A stretch of DNA of 64,000 bases from CAJQQK01 sp965224225. GTDB taxonomy: Bacteria; Pseudomonadota; Alphaproteobacteria; Rhizobiales; Hyphomicrobiaceae. The notes beneath the pieces were generated by a model. The model did not search any database, had not been told where the DNA came from, and saw only the letters and a program-made list of their open reading frames with translations. The DNA lies in the NCBI GenBank assembly GCA_965224225.1, contig CBDCZF010000034.1, forward strand, positions 88,583-152,582, given 5' to 3'. Shown here one piece after another: positions 45,106-52,434 of this stretch. The position numbers and the translations under genes are program-made. Position 1 is the first letter of the stretch, and each line of letters begins with the position of its first letter.

Positions 45106-46848
45106 ATGAACCTGTTCCGCATCTACCGACGCGCAATCGCAATGCTGTTCCAGGACGGGACCAGTGTCGCCTGGCTGGCGCTTGCCAATGCCGGCATCGG
45201 TCTCGTGCAGCTTGCCGAGCCTGTTCTGTTCGGGGCGATCGTCGATGCGCTCGCCGGCGGCCGCGACACGTTGCCCCTGATCGCCACCTGGAGCGTGATC
45301 GGCCTGGCCGGCATTGCAGCAAGCGTGATCGTCGCGGTGGCAGCCGACCGCATGGCGCACCGCCAGCGCCTCGGCGCCATGGCGACAGCCTTCGACACAG
45401 CAATCACTCTGCCGATCAGCTATCACGCCAAAGCCGGCACAGGTGCGACGGTACGCAACATCCTGGCGGGTGCCGACGCTCTGTTCGGCACCTGGCTGAC
45501 CTTCCTGCGCGAGCAGCTTGCCGCACTCGTTGCCGTGCTTTTCCTGGCTCCCCTGGCCTTCTGGATGGAATGGCGCCTGGCGCTGCTGCTGGCGGTACTC
45601 GCCGTCATCTACGTCTGGCTCAACATGCTGGTCGTCCGGCGCACGAGCGAAGACCAGCGCCGGGTCGAACGCCACCACATCAACGTCTCGGGCCGCGTCG
45701 GCGACGTCATTTCGAATGTTGCCATCGTCCAGAGCTATGCGCGCCTCGCCGCCGAGTCATCGGCCCTGCGCGATGAGATGCGCGATCTGCTCGCAGCCCA
45801 GTATCCCGTGCTCACCTGGTGGGGATTGCTGACCGTACTCAGCCGGTCTGCCGCGACCATCACAATGATCCTGGTCTTTGCAGTCGGCTCTTATCTCACC
45901 GCAACTGGTGCCTTGACGGTCGGTGAAGTGGTTAGCTTCGTCGCCTTCGCGGGCTTGTTGATCGCCAAACTCGACCAGCTGTCGGGCTTCGTGACGCGAT
46001 TATTTATGCAGGCACCGACACTCGCGACGTTCTTCGATCTTCTCGACACCGACCCGGGTCTGGCCCAAAGGCAGGTCGGCGCTATCGAGCCGCTCCGCGC
46101 ACCGGATGGCACCGTGTGCTTCGACGCCGTCACGTTCGCCTACGACGATCGCGGCAACGGCATATTCGATGTGTCATTCGAGGCCCCGGCCGGTGCTACA
46201 ATCGCCCTGGTCGGCCCGACGGGCGCCGGCAAGACGACGGCACTTGCCCTCCTGCAGCGCATTCGCAATCCCGACCAGGGCCGCATCACGATCGGCGGTC
46301 AGGACATTCGCGAGGCAAGCCTTGATAGCCTGCGCCGGTCGATCGCCGTCGTCTTTCAGGATGCGGGCCTGTTCAATCGCTCGATCGCCGACAACATCCG
46401 CATGGGCAGGCCCGATGCCGGCATCGACGAGATCCGTGCGGCCGCAAGGCTCGCCGAGGCCGATGAATTCGTCAGCCAGAAGCCCGACGGCTACGAGTTC
46501 GTTGCCGGTGAGCGTGGCGGCGCGCTATCCGGCGGCGAACGCCAGCGGCTCGCCATCGCGCGCGCCATTCTGAAGGATGCACCGATCCTGATCCTCGACG
46601 AAGCAACGAGCGCGCTCGACACGGAAACCGAGGCCCGCATCAAGCGCGCCCTTGACGCGTTGCGCCGCAATCGCACGACGTTCGTGATCGCCCATCGCCT
46701 GTCGACCGTCGCCGACGCCGATCTTATCCTGGTGCTCGACAAGGGCCGCATTATCGAGCGCGGCACCTATGCATCGTTGATCGGCAACGACGGGTTGTTT
46801 GCCCGTTTGGTGCGTGAAGGTGGATTTACTGAGCCCGTGAGTGAGTAG
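45106..46848 (+). CDS. NdvA/ChvA-like glucan ABC exporter (fused permease and ATPase)
   Basis: 580 residues from ATG 45106, chosen because MNLFRIYRRAIAML matches the usual NdvA start; a TTG at 45091 is also in frame. N-terminal six-helix exporter domain with LVQLAEPVLFGAIVDAL, then the ATPase: Walker A ALVGPTGAGKTTAL, Q-loop VFQDAGLFNRSI, signature LSGGERQRLAIARAIL, Walker B ILILDEATSALD and H-loop VIAHRLSTVA. NdvA/ChvA exports cyclic beta-1,2-glucan. Located downstream of the YfhO-like gene with a 16-bp gap. Its stop codon falls inside the heptamer repeat hairpin. Confidence 0.9.
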   Translation: MNLFRIYRRAIAMLFQDGTSVAWLALANAGIGLVQLAEPVLFGAIVDALAGGRDTLPLIATWSVIGLAGIAASVIVAVAADRMAHRQRLGAMATAFDTAITLPISYHAKAGTGATVRNILAGADALFGTWLTFLREQLAALVAVLFLAPLAFWMEWRLALLLAVLAVIYVWLNMLVVRRTSEDQRRVERHHINVSGRVGDVISNVAIVQSYARLAAESSALRDEMRDLLAAQYPVLTWWGLLTVLSRSAATITMILVFAVGSYLTATGALTVGEVVSFVAFAGLLIAKLDQLSGFVTRLFMQAPTLATFFDLLDTDPGLAQRQVGAIEPLRAPDGTVCFDAVTFAYDDRGNGIFDVSFEAPAGATIALVGPTGAGKTTALALLQRIRNPDQGRITIGGQDIREASLDSLRRSIAVVFQDAGLFNRSIADNIRMGRPDAGIDEIRAAARLAEADEFVSQKPDGYEFVAGERGGALSGGERQRLAIARAILKDAPILILDEATSALDTETEARIKRALDALRRNRTTFVIAHRLSTVADADLILVLDKGRIIERGTYASLIGNDGLFARLVREGGFTEPVSE

Positions 46849-46925
46849 TGAGATAGTGAATAGTGAGTAGAGATTGTGAGGCGCCCCTCTTTCTACTCAC
46901 TATTCACTACTCACTATCTCACAAC
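46837..46925. repeat. TAGTGAG heptamer hairpin between convergent genes
   Basis: Two arms made of tandem TAGTGAG/TAGTGAA units (46843-46870 and 46893-46920) form a near-perfect 28-bp stem differing only in the position of one extra A, with a GC-rich loop. The stop codons of both convergent genes (ndvA-like TAG 46846-46848; ribA TGA 46919-46921) lie inside the arms. Serves as a two-way terminator. A related copy sits at 50298-50386. Confidence 0.85.
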
Positions 46926-47707
46926 TTATGATCCATACGCTCGCGCTTGGTCGCCAGATAGCGTTCATTGTGCTGCGAGGGTTTGGTCACGGTACCGACC
47001 TGCTCGACCACTTCGATGCCATGTTCGCGCAGGGCGGCGATCTTGAGCGGGTTGTTGCTCATCAGCCGGATTTTGGTGAAACCAAGATCCTTCAGGATCT
47101 TGGCCGGCAATTCATAGTCGCGCGCATCGATCGGTGCGCCGATCGACAGGTTGGCATCGACGGTGTCGAGACCCCGGTCCTGTTCGGCATAGGCCTTGAT
47201 CTTGTTGACCAGACCGATGCCCCGGCCTTCATGGTGAGGCAGATAGATGATCAGCCCGAGATCGGAATTGATGATCTTTTCGAGTGACAGCTGCAATTGC
47301 GCATAGCAGTCGCAACGCAGCGAATGGAAGATATCGCCGGTCACGCAGCCGCTGTGAACGCGCACCAGCGGGATCTTCTCGTCACCGTTCGGCGCAGCCG
47401 AGGGGCGCCGGTGGACCACGGCCATCGCCTGATACGATGCCGTTTCATCCTCGTAAGCGTGTGCTTCGAGTTCAACCTCGCGGCCTTGGAATTCGATCGG
47501 CAGCGTTGTGCGCGCGATATCGAGGAACATTTGAGATTGGTTGTCTGCTTGGTCTGATGGCTTCGGCGCCTTTGATCGCGGAAACGCAAATATAGCACGA
47601 CCGGCCAGCCGTTCGGGAATAGGACATTCCACCTTGCGGACGTCCAAATCCTCAGTCGCACTATCCAGTGACGTCATGTCAGTCATTCCAAGTCCCATTT
47701 TGCTCAT
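46919..47707 (-). CDS. ribA: GTP cyclohydrolase II, divergent copy
   Basis: 262 residues. RibA motifs: VHSGCVTGDIFHSLRCDCYA contributes the three zinc cysteines, then YLPHHEGRGIGLVNKIKAYA (catalytic and GTP-binding), RGLDTVDANLSIGAP, and IRLMSNNPLKIAALREHGI. The usual (R)QEGRGIGL is HHEGRGIGL, LGFxxDxRxY is SIGAPIDARDY and LTNNP is MSNNP, so this is an off-type member. It lacks the DHBP synthase (RibB) domain found in many alphaproteobacterial RibBA fusions. Opens GTP to a diamino-ribosylamino-pyrimidinone phosphate. Near the RibD-type reductase and the PTPS operon, which suggests a dedicated rather than a riboflavin role. Confidence 0.9.
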   Translation of the reverse strand: MSKMGLGMTDMTSLDSATEDLDVRKVECPIPERLAGRAIFAFPRSKAPKPSDQADNQSQMFLDIARTTLPIEFQGREVELEAHAYEDETASYQAMAVVHRRPSAAPNGDEKIPLVRVHSGCVTGDIFHSLRCDCYAQLQLSLEKIINSDLGLIIYLPHHEGRGIGLVNKIKAYAEQDRGLDTVDANLSIGAPIDARDYELPAKILKDLGFTKIRLMSNNPLKIAALREHGIEVVEQVGTVTKPSQHNERYLATKRERMDHKL

Positions 47708-48005
47708 GACTATTGTTTACGGCCCGCGCCGGTGATCTTCATGCCAAGCACAAATCCCGATCGCTGTCGCCGGATGTGACGGGTGCGTTTGTTCAGCCCT
47801 GCGCTTCGTCCGTCACCTGCTTTGCTACCGTGACTATACGTCGGAAGCGTGGCGCCAAATGGTAAGTCCCTTCCAGCGTTTCCTTCAAGACCTGCTGAAA
47901 CTCAGTTAAATCATATATTTGTCAGCTGGTTACGCAATTTTCCGCAGCACCTTGCCGGGATAAAATCTGCGTGAAGTCGCCAGTAGGACCGACCACCGAG
48001 TCCTG
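47708..48005. other. Spacer between denD and the GTP cyclohydrolase gene
   Basis: 298 bp with no convincing gene. Near its end a 13-bp direct repeat, ccgaccaccgagt, is present at 47989-48001 and at 48018-48030, the second copy inside the 3' end of denD. A TTTGTC...AT-rich patch near 47,905-47,920 may contain a promoter. Nothing more is seen. Confidence 0.5.
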
Positions 48006-48983
48006 TCAATCCGCGATCCGACCACCGAGTTCGTCTTCGATGTGCACCTGGATGATGTCGTCGAATGTGCGGTCACAGACAAAGCCCAGTTCGACGGCCC
48101 GGCGGGCATCGAAATTGCGCGGCCAGCCGGCGACAACCGACATGATCATGTCGTCCGGCTCGCGCCTGATGCGTGCCACCGCCTTATCGCCGGCCACTCG
48201 GCCAAGCGCTGCGATCTGCTCACCGACGGTGACCGAAATGCCGGGCATCGTCAGATTGCGGCGGGGGCCGACTAGATCGCCGGCGATCGTCGCGCCATGA
48301 ATCAGGAAGCCAACCGCCGAACGCGGCGAGGCATGCCAATGGCGCACGTCATCGGGCACCGGGAGGATGGCTTGTTCGCCGACCAGCGGCTCGCGAATGA
48401 TGTTGGAGAAGAAGCCCGAGGCCGCCTTGTTGGGTTTCCCCGGCCTGACGCAGATCGTCGGCAGGCGAATGCCGATACCATCGAAGATGCCCTTGCGGGT
48501 GTAGTCGGCCAGCAGCAGTTCACCAACCGCCTTCTGCGTGCCGTAGGAGGTGAGCGGTGTCAGGTGGAAATCATCGCCGATCGCATCGGGGAACGGTGCT
48601 CCGAACACGGCGATCGAACTGGTGAAAACGACGCGCGGCGCATAGCCGGCGGCCCGGATCGCCTCGTAAAGGTTGCGCGTACCATCGAAATTGATCCGGT
48701 AACCTTTTTCGAAATCGAGTTCTGCCTCGCCGGAGACAATCGCGGCGAGATGAAAGACGACGTCGGGCTTACCCGCGATCAGGCGCTCGGCCTCACCGGC
48801 TGCCGGCAGGTCACCGGTCTCGAGTGCGACAGGGAACGCGGCACCGGCAGGCGCCTCGGGCGGCACCACGTCATAGAGAGTCATCGACGCAATCGGCCTG
48901 CCGCCAAGTGCACCGTCGGCTGCCAAGCGCGCTGCAAGCTTGCGCCCGACCATGCCGGCACCACCGACTATCAGAATTTTCAT
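48006..48983 (-). CDS. denD: D-erythronate dehydrogenase (NAD-dependent, SDR-extended)
   Basis: 325 residues from ATG 48983. Extended SDR fold: KILIVGGAGMVGRKLAARLA (NAD loop), DVVFHLAAIVSGEAELDFEK, VFTSSIAVFG and the YxxxK pair in LTSYGTQKAVGELLLADY. The FSNIIREPLVGEQAILPVP and RHWHASPRSAVGFLIHG segments are typical of DenD, which oxidises D-erythronate to 2-oxo-tetronate. The hydroxypyruvate isomerase-type OtnI gene lies upstream on the same strand. The kinase (DenK/OtnK) and aldolase (OtnC) of the pathway are not in the window. Confidence 0.88.
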   Translation of the reverse strand: MKILIVGGAGMVGRKLAARLAADGALGGRPIASMTLYDVVPPEAPAGAAFPVALETGDLPAAGEAERLIAGKPDVVFHLAAIVSGEAELDFEKGYRINFDGTRNLYEAIRAAGYAPRVVFTSSIAVFGAPFPDAIGDDFHLTPLTSYGTQKAVGELLLADYTRKGIFDGIGIRLPTICVRPGKPNKAASGFFSNIIREPLVGEQAILPVPDDVRHWHASPRSAVGFLIHGATIAGDLVGPRRNLTMPGISVTVGEQIAALGRVAGDKAVARIRREPDDMIMSVVAGWPRNFDARRAVELGFVCDRTFDDIIQVHIEDELGGRIAD

Positions 48984-49190
48984 CGGCCCAACCCTTCCCA
49001 AAGTTGCTTCCGGTCTCTTCTCAAGTACCCGATCAGGCAGAATAGGCCATCCATTCGCAGCTCAGCCCACTTGCAACAGCTTCAGATAAAACAATGATCA
49101 TCAATCGTCCACAAGTGACCTCAGGGCAGATTGAACCATTTGGCGCCTCACTGCGACCAACCAAGTAGCAAGCAGGCAAGGAGCCCAATC

Positions 49191-49469
49191 ATGTCACGCA
49201 TCGCCCTAATCGCACTCACAATCACGCTCGTAGCCGCAACGGTCGCGATGCCTGCCGCCGCCCACTACGACGGGACCTGCCACAGTCATGCAGACAACGC
49301 ATGCCACGACTACGACCCGCCACCGTCCAGTCCAAGAGACGAAGTCCCGACCGAAATAATGAGCATGGACCTGAGCGGCAGGTTCATGAACCAGAAAACG
49401 AACAGACTGCGAGCCGGCAAGCCAGCAAAGTTTCGCCGGATGAAGTCCCGGCGGGTGAAATCCCGCTAA
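49191..49469 (+). CDS. Small secreted His/Cys-containing protein
   Basis: 92 residues from ATG 49191 with AAGGAG seven bases upstream. Signal peptide (MSRIALIALTITLVAATVAM, cleavage about PAAA-H). The mature N-terminus HYDGTCHSHADNACHDY has four His and two Cys, a possible metal site. The end is strongly basic (KFRRMKSRRVKSR). In the +1 frame the end reads SPDEVPAGEIPL, echoing SPRDEVPTEIM upstream, so a late frameshift is possible. No family recognised. It lies between denD and otnI but on the opposite strand. Confidence 0.6.
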   Translation: MSRIALIALTITLVAATVAMPAAAHYDGTCHSHADNACHDYDPPPSSPRDEVPTEIMSMDLSGRFMNQKTNRLRAGKPAKFRRMKSRRVKSR

Positions 49470-49509
49470 GCGTCACGATGCCCCCTAACCGTTTGGCCAT
49501 CGAATTGTT

Positions 49510-50277
49510 TCAGGATTGCAGCGCCTCGATCCAACCTAGCCCCGCCTTTGTCCCACCGCGCGGCTTGTATTCACACCCGAGCCAGCCATCGAAGCCCGTC
49601 TCATCGATACGCTTGAAGAGATAGCGGTAGTTCATCTCACCATCATCCGGCTCGCCGCGGTCGGGCGGGCTTGCGATCTGGTAGTGGCGCGTGAGACCGG
49701 CATACTCGGTGATTGCCCGTGCCACGTCGCCTTCCTGAATCTGGCGGTGATAGAGGTCGAACTGCAGGCCGATATTGTCGGCGCCAACCTCGTAGATCGC
49801 AGCCCGCGCCGTCGCAGTCGTGGTCAGGAAGAACCCCGGGATATCGATTTCGTTGATCGGTTCAAGAATGATGGTGATGCCGGCAGGCGCTGCGATTTGC
49901 GTCGCAACCTTGAGGTTCGAGATATACGTCTGCCAGTTGGCACCGTGATGCTTGAGACCGGGCATCGCATGCAGCAGCTTGCAGTCGAGCGCCCGGGCAA
50001 AGTCGACCGCCTTTTCAGCAGCCGCCTTGAATTCAGCCTCGCGCCCCGGAATCGCAGCCAGGCCACGCTCGCCTGCCTCCCAATTGCCGGGCGGCAGATT
50101 GAACAGCGCCTGCGTCAAGCCGTTAGCCTTGAGGCGGCCGGCCAGTTCGTCAGCCGGATAATCATAGGGAAACAGATACTCGACCCCCTTGAAGCCGGCC
50201 TCGGCAGCCGCCTCGAAACGATCGAGAAAATCCACTTCAGTGAACATGAACGACAGGTTGGCGGCAAACTTCGGCAT
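49510..50277 (-). CDS. otnI: 2-oxo-tetronate isomerase / hydroxypyruvate isomerase family (OtnI-like)
   Basis: 255 residues, TIM-barrel AP-endonuclease-2 type sugar isomerase. FAANLSFMFTEVDFLDRF start, GVEYLFPYDY, FNLPPGNWEAGERGLAAIPG (typical of the Hyi/OtnI group), ILEPINEIDIPGFFL with the metal-binding Glu, QFDLYHRQIQEGD with the metal Asp/His, and GCEYKPRGGTKAGLGW at the end. Interconverts 2-oxo- and 3-oxo-tetronates, or hydroxypyruvate and tartronate semialdehyde. Pairing with DenD favours the erythronate route. Located downstream of the GNAT gene, beyond the heptamer repeat. Confidence 0.88.
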   Translation of the reverse strand: MPKFAANLSFMFTEVDFLDRFEAAAEAGFKGVEYLFPYDYPADELAGRLKANGLTQALFNLPPGNWEAGERGLAAIPGREAEFKAAAEKAVDFARALDCKLLHAMPGLKHHGANWQTYISNLKVATQIAAPAGITIILEPINEIDIPGFFLTTTATARAAIYEVGADNIGLQFDLYHRQIQEGDVARAITEYAGLTRHYQIASPPDRGEPDDGEMNYRYLFKRIDETGFDGWLGCEYKPRGGTKAGLGWIEALQS

Positions 50278-50297
50278 GGTGGGCCGTCTCCTTTTGG

Positions 50298-50386
50298 TAG
50301 TGAGTAGTGATTAGTGAGTAGTGAGATAGCGAATAGCGAATGGAGAATTGCTTATCTAACAACTCACTAGACGCTATGCGCTACCC
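50298..50386. repeat. Second TAGTGAG heptamer repeat
   Basis: Left side consists of tandem heptamers TAGTGAG, TAGTGAT, TAGTGAG, TAGTGAG, then decayed ATAGCGA units. The right arm (aactcactagacgctatgcgctacc) is an imperfect complement. The stop of the GNAT gene (TAG at 50367-50369) is inside this arm, as with the copy at 46837-46925. Confidence 0.75.
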
Positions 50387-50864
50387 TCTTAATCATATGC
50401 ACTAGCACCCGGTCCTCAAGCTGTTCGCGTCGCTCGACCTTGTAGCCGTTGCGCGTATACCAGTCGATCAAGTGAGTGAGGGTTGCCCCCGTATAGAGCC
50501 GGATGACGTTTCGGCCAAGCGCTCGGGCGCGATGTTCGGCACAGTCAAGGAGTTGGTGCCCGATGCCGTTGTGCTGGCTTGCGGGATCCGTGGCGACCGA
50601 CCAAATCACGATGTCGTCTGCACGGTCCGTATCGAGAATCAGTGCTGCCTCGATTTCCGCATTGGCACCGTCGATCGGTTTGATCCAGACCTCGCATTTG
50701 CCGAAAATCTCACCATAGTTGGCCAGCAGCGGCACCGGCTCCAGACCAAGCAATTCGCGATTGCGGGCATAGGCTGCCTGCTGCAGGCGCTCCACTGCGG
50801 CACGCTGATCCAAAGACGCACGCACGAGCCTGAGGTCGTCCGTAACGAGTTCGCCAGCCATCAA
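50367..50864 (-). CDS. GNAT-family N-acetyltransferase
   Basis: 165 residues. Acetyl-CoA-binding core with VIWSVATDPASQHNGIGHQLLDCAEHRARALG, in which QHNGIGHQLL is a variant of the Q/RxxGxG/A pyrophosphate loop, then VIRLYTGATLTHLIDWYTRNGYKVERRE, the usual beta5-beta6 end. Substrate unknown. ATG overlaps the SDR stop (ATGA at 50861-50864), so it is cotranslated with the SDR gene. The last five codons lie in the heptamer repeat arm. Confidence 0.88.
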   Translation of the reverse strand: MMAGELVTDDLRLVRASLDQRAAVERLQQAAYARNRELLGLEPVPLLANYGEIFGKCEVWIKPIDGANAEIEAALILDTDRADDIVIWSVATDPASQHNGIGHQLLDCAEHRARALGRNVIRLYTGATLTHLIDWYTRNGYKVERREQLEDRVLVHMIKRVAHSV

Positions 50865-51616
50865 AGCGCGAAGCCGCCGTCGATCAGAACCAGCGTGCCC
50901 GTCGTAAACGCGCTTTCATCCGACGCCAGGTAGACCGCGGCGGCGGCGACTTCTTCCGCTGTCCCGAGCCGGCCCATTGGCTGGCGCTCGATGAATGCCT
51001 GACGGACGGCGTCTTCCGATTGGCCGGATGCCCGGGCCTGCGCCGCTATGCGCTCATCGAGCGACGGCGACTGAACGGTGCCCGGACAGATCGCATTGCA
51101 GCGAATGCCCTGCTTGATAAAGTCCGCCGCCACCGCCTTGCTGAGCCCGATCACGGCTGCCTTGGTGGCACCGTAGACGTAGCGATTGGGAATGCCGCGC
51201 ACCGAACCGGCACCCGATGCGATGTTGACGATCGAACCACCCCCCTTCTCCAGCATGGCGGGCAGGAACGCCTGGATCGTGCGGTGCATGGACTTGACGT
51301 TGAGGTCGAAGGAAAAGTCCCAGTCTTCCTCCGAACACTCGAGCACCGTGCCGTGATGCACGAAGCCGGCTGCATTGAACAGAATGTCGACCGGCCCGAT
51401 GGCTTCGGCCGTCCGCTTTATCGAGGCCGTATTGCGCGCATCGACGATGTGGGTCTCGGCTATGCCCTCGTCGGCAAGACCCTTGAGGCTAGCCATGTCG
51501 ATGTCCGATGCGATGACACGCGCTCCTTCACGCGCGAATGCAATCGCCGTTGCACGCCCGATACCGGCACCTGATGCCGTGCAAAACGCGGTCTTGCCTT
51601 GAAGCCGCCCTGTCAT
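50861..51616 (-). CDS. Short-chain dehydrogenase, BDH2/DHRS6-like
   Basis: 251 residues from ATG 51616 (AGGGG five bases upstream). SDR motifs TASGAGIGRATAIAFAREGA, FNAAGFVHHGTVL, IVNIASGAGSV, YVYGATKAAVIGLSKAVAA (YxxxK) and RCNAICPGTVQSPSL. FNAAGFVHHGTVL and AVAADFIKQGIRCN closely recall the animal cytosolic type-2 3-hydroxybutyrate dehydrogenase/4-oxo-L-proline reductase BDH2, and bacterial sugar-acid SDRs of that branch. Coupled to the GNAT gene. Substrate could be a hydroxyacid or oxoproline; the latter would be notable given hyuAB elsewhere in the window. Confidence 0.9.
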   Translation of the reverse strand: MTGRLQGKTAFCTASGAGIGRATAIAFAREGARVIASDIDMASLKGLADEGIAETHIVDARNTASIKRTAEAIGPVDILFNAAGFVHHGTVLECSEEDWDFSFDLNVKSMHRTIQAFLPAMLEKGGGSIVNIASGAGSVRGIPNRYVYGATKAAVIGLSKAVAADFIKQGIRCNAICPGTVQSPSLDERIAAQARASGQSEDAVRQAFIERQPMGRLGTAEEVAAAAVYLASDESAFTTGTLVLIDGGFAL

Positions 51617-51656
51617 GATCGCCCCTCTCACCGTTTGCTGTTGTCCTGACCTTCCC

Positions 51657-52379
51657 TCATAGCGCGGGCAGGCAATCTGCGAAACGGCTAAGGGCATGTT
51701 CCGGTAAAACGGCGAGGGCTGCACCCGGCACTGTGAACTTCTGAAGCGCCAGCAAATCCTTCTCGGGCAGTGCCAGACAGCCGAGCGTGCCACGGCCCGA
51801 CTTGGGCAACAGATGGATGAAGATACACGAGCCCGCCCGCGCCCTGGCATTCGAGGGATAGTCGACGAACAGGCCGTGCCGGTAGAGCTTGATGGCGCCC
51901 ATATTTTCAGCCGAGACCTTGGCACCGATCACCGAGCGCTTCTGGATCGTATTATAAGCAGGCGAGCGCACGTCATCGACACACACCGTCTCCCCGCGGC
52001 GCAGCACGAGATGGCCGGGACGTGACGAGGGCTTGAAGCCGAAACTTTTTCCGACCGCGAAGATGCCGGCCGGCGTGCGCTTGTCACCTTCACGCTTGAG
52101 CGGCTCACCGCGCTTCGCGACACGCCGAAAAGTATATCCCCAGCCCATCCCGGCCCGCCCGATCACCATCGACCGGCCACCGCCAACCGTCTGCCAGGCT
52201 GACGCAACGCTCGCACGCTGATAGGTGCGCATCGTCACACGCTCGCGGTTCATGCCGGGAGCCGTCACGAGCACGAGCCGGTTGGCCGACGCCAGGACAG
52301 GCGGACACTGCTCGGCAGCCGCCTGGCCGGCTGCAAACATCGACAGCACGCTCAACAGTCCGAGACATCGTCGAACCAT
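51657..52379 (-). CDS. L,D-transpeptidase-fold (YkuD-like) secreted protein
   Basis: 240 residues from ATG 52379 with GGAG nine bases upstream. Signal peptide MVRRCLGLLSVLSMFAAG to about AAAEQ. The YkuD-type catalytic block is IFIHLLPKSGRGTLGCLALP, with His, the Ser-x-Gly spacing and catalytic Cys. Further conserved features are GGGRSMVIGRAGMGWG and REGDKRTPAGIFAVGKSFGF. Either crosslinks peptidoglycan or acts as an L,D-carboxypeptidase of the YafK/ErfK group in the periplasm. Stands alone, 40 bp upstream of the SDR start. Confidence 0.88.
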   Translation of the reverse strand: MVRRCLGLLSVLSMFAAGQAAAEQCPPVLASANRLVLVTAPGMNRERVTMRTYQRASVASAWQTVGGGRSMVIGRAGMGWGYTFRRVAKRGEPLKREGDKRTPAGIFAVGKSFGFKPSSRPGHLVLRRGETVCVDDVRSPAYNTIQKRSVIGAKVSAENMGAIKLYRHGLFVDYPSNARARAGSCIFIHLLPKSGRGTLGCLALPEKDLLALQKFTVPGAALAVLPEHALSRFADCLPAL

Positions 52380-52434
52380 GCAATCAGCTCCGTGAACAAG
52401 CGGTACTCGCCTTGGCGCGGCCGGAAAAAAACCT

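Noticed and set aside
45106..46848. A lipid A flippase (MsbA)
   Set aside because: The start MNLFRIYRRAIAML and the AEPVLFGAIVDAL region follow NdvA/ChvA more closely. MsbA remains a weak alternative.
47989..48030. 13-bp direct repeat ccgaccaccgagt as an attachment or insertion site
   Set aside because: Only 16 bp separate the copies and no mobile-element gene is nearby. A small local duplication or error is more likely.
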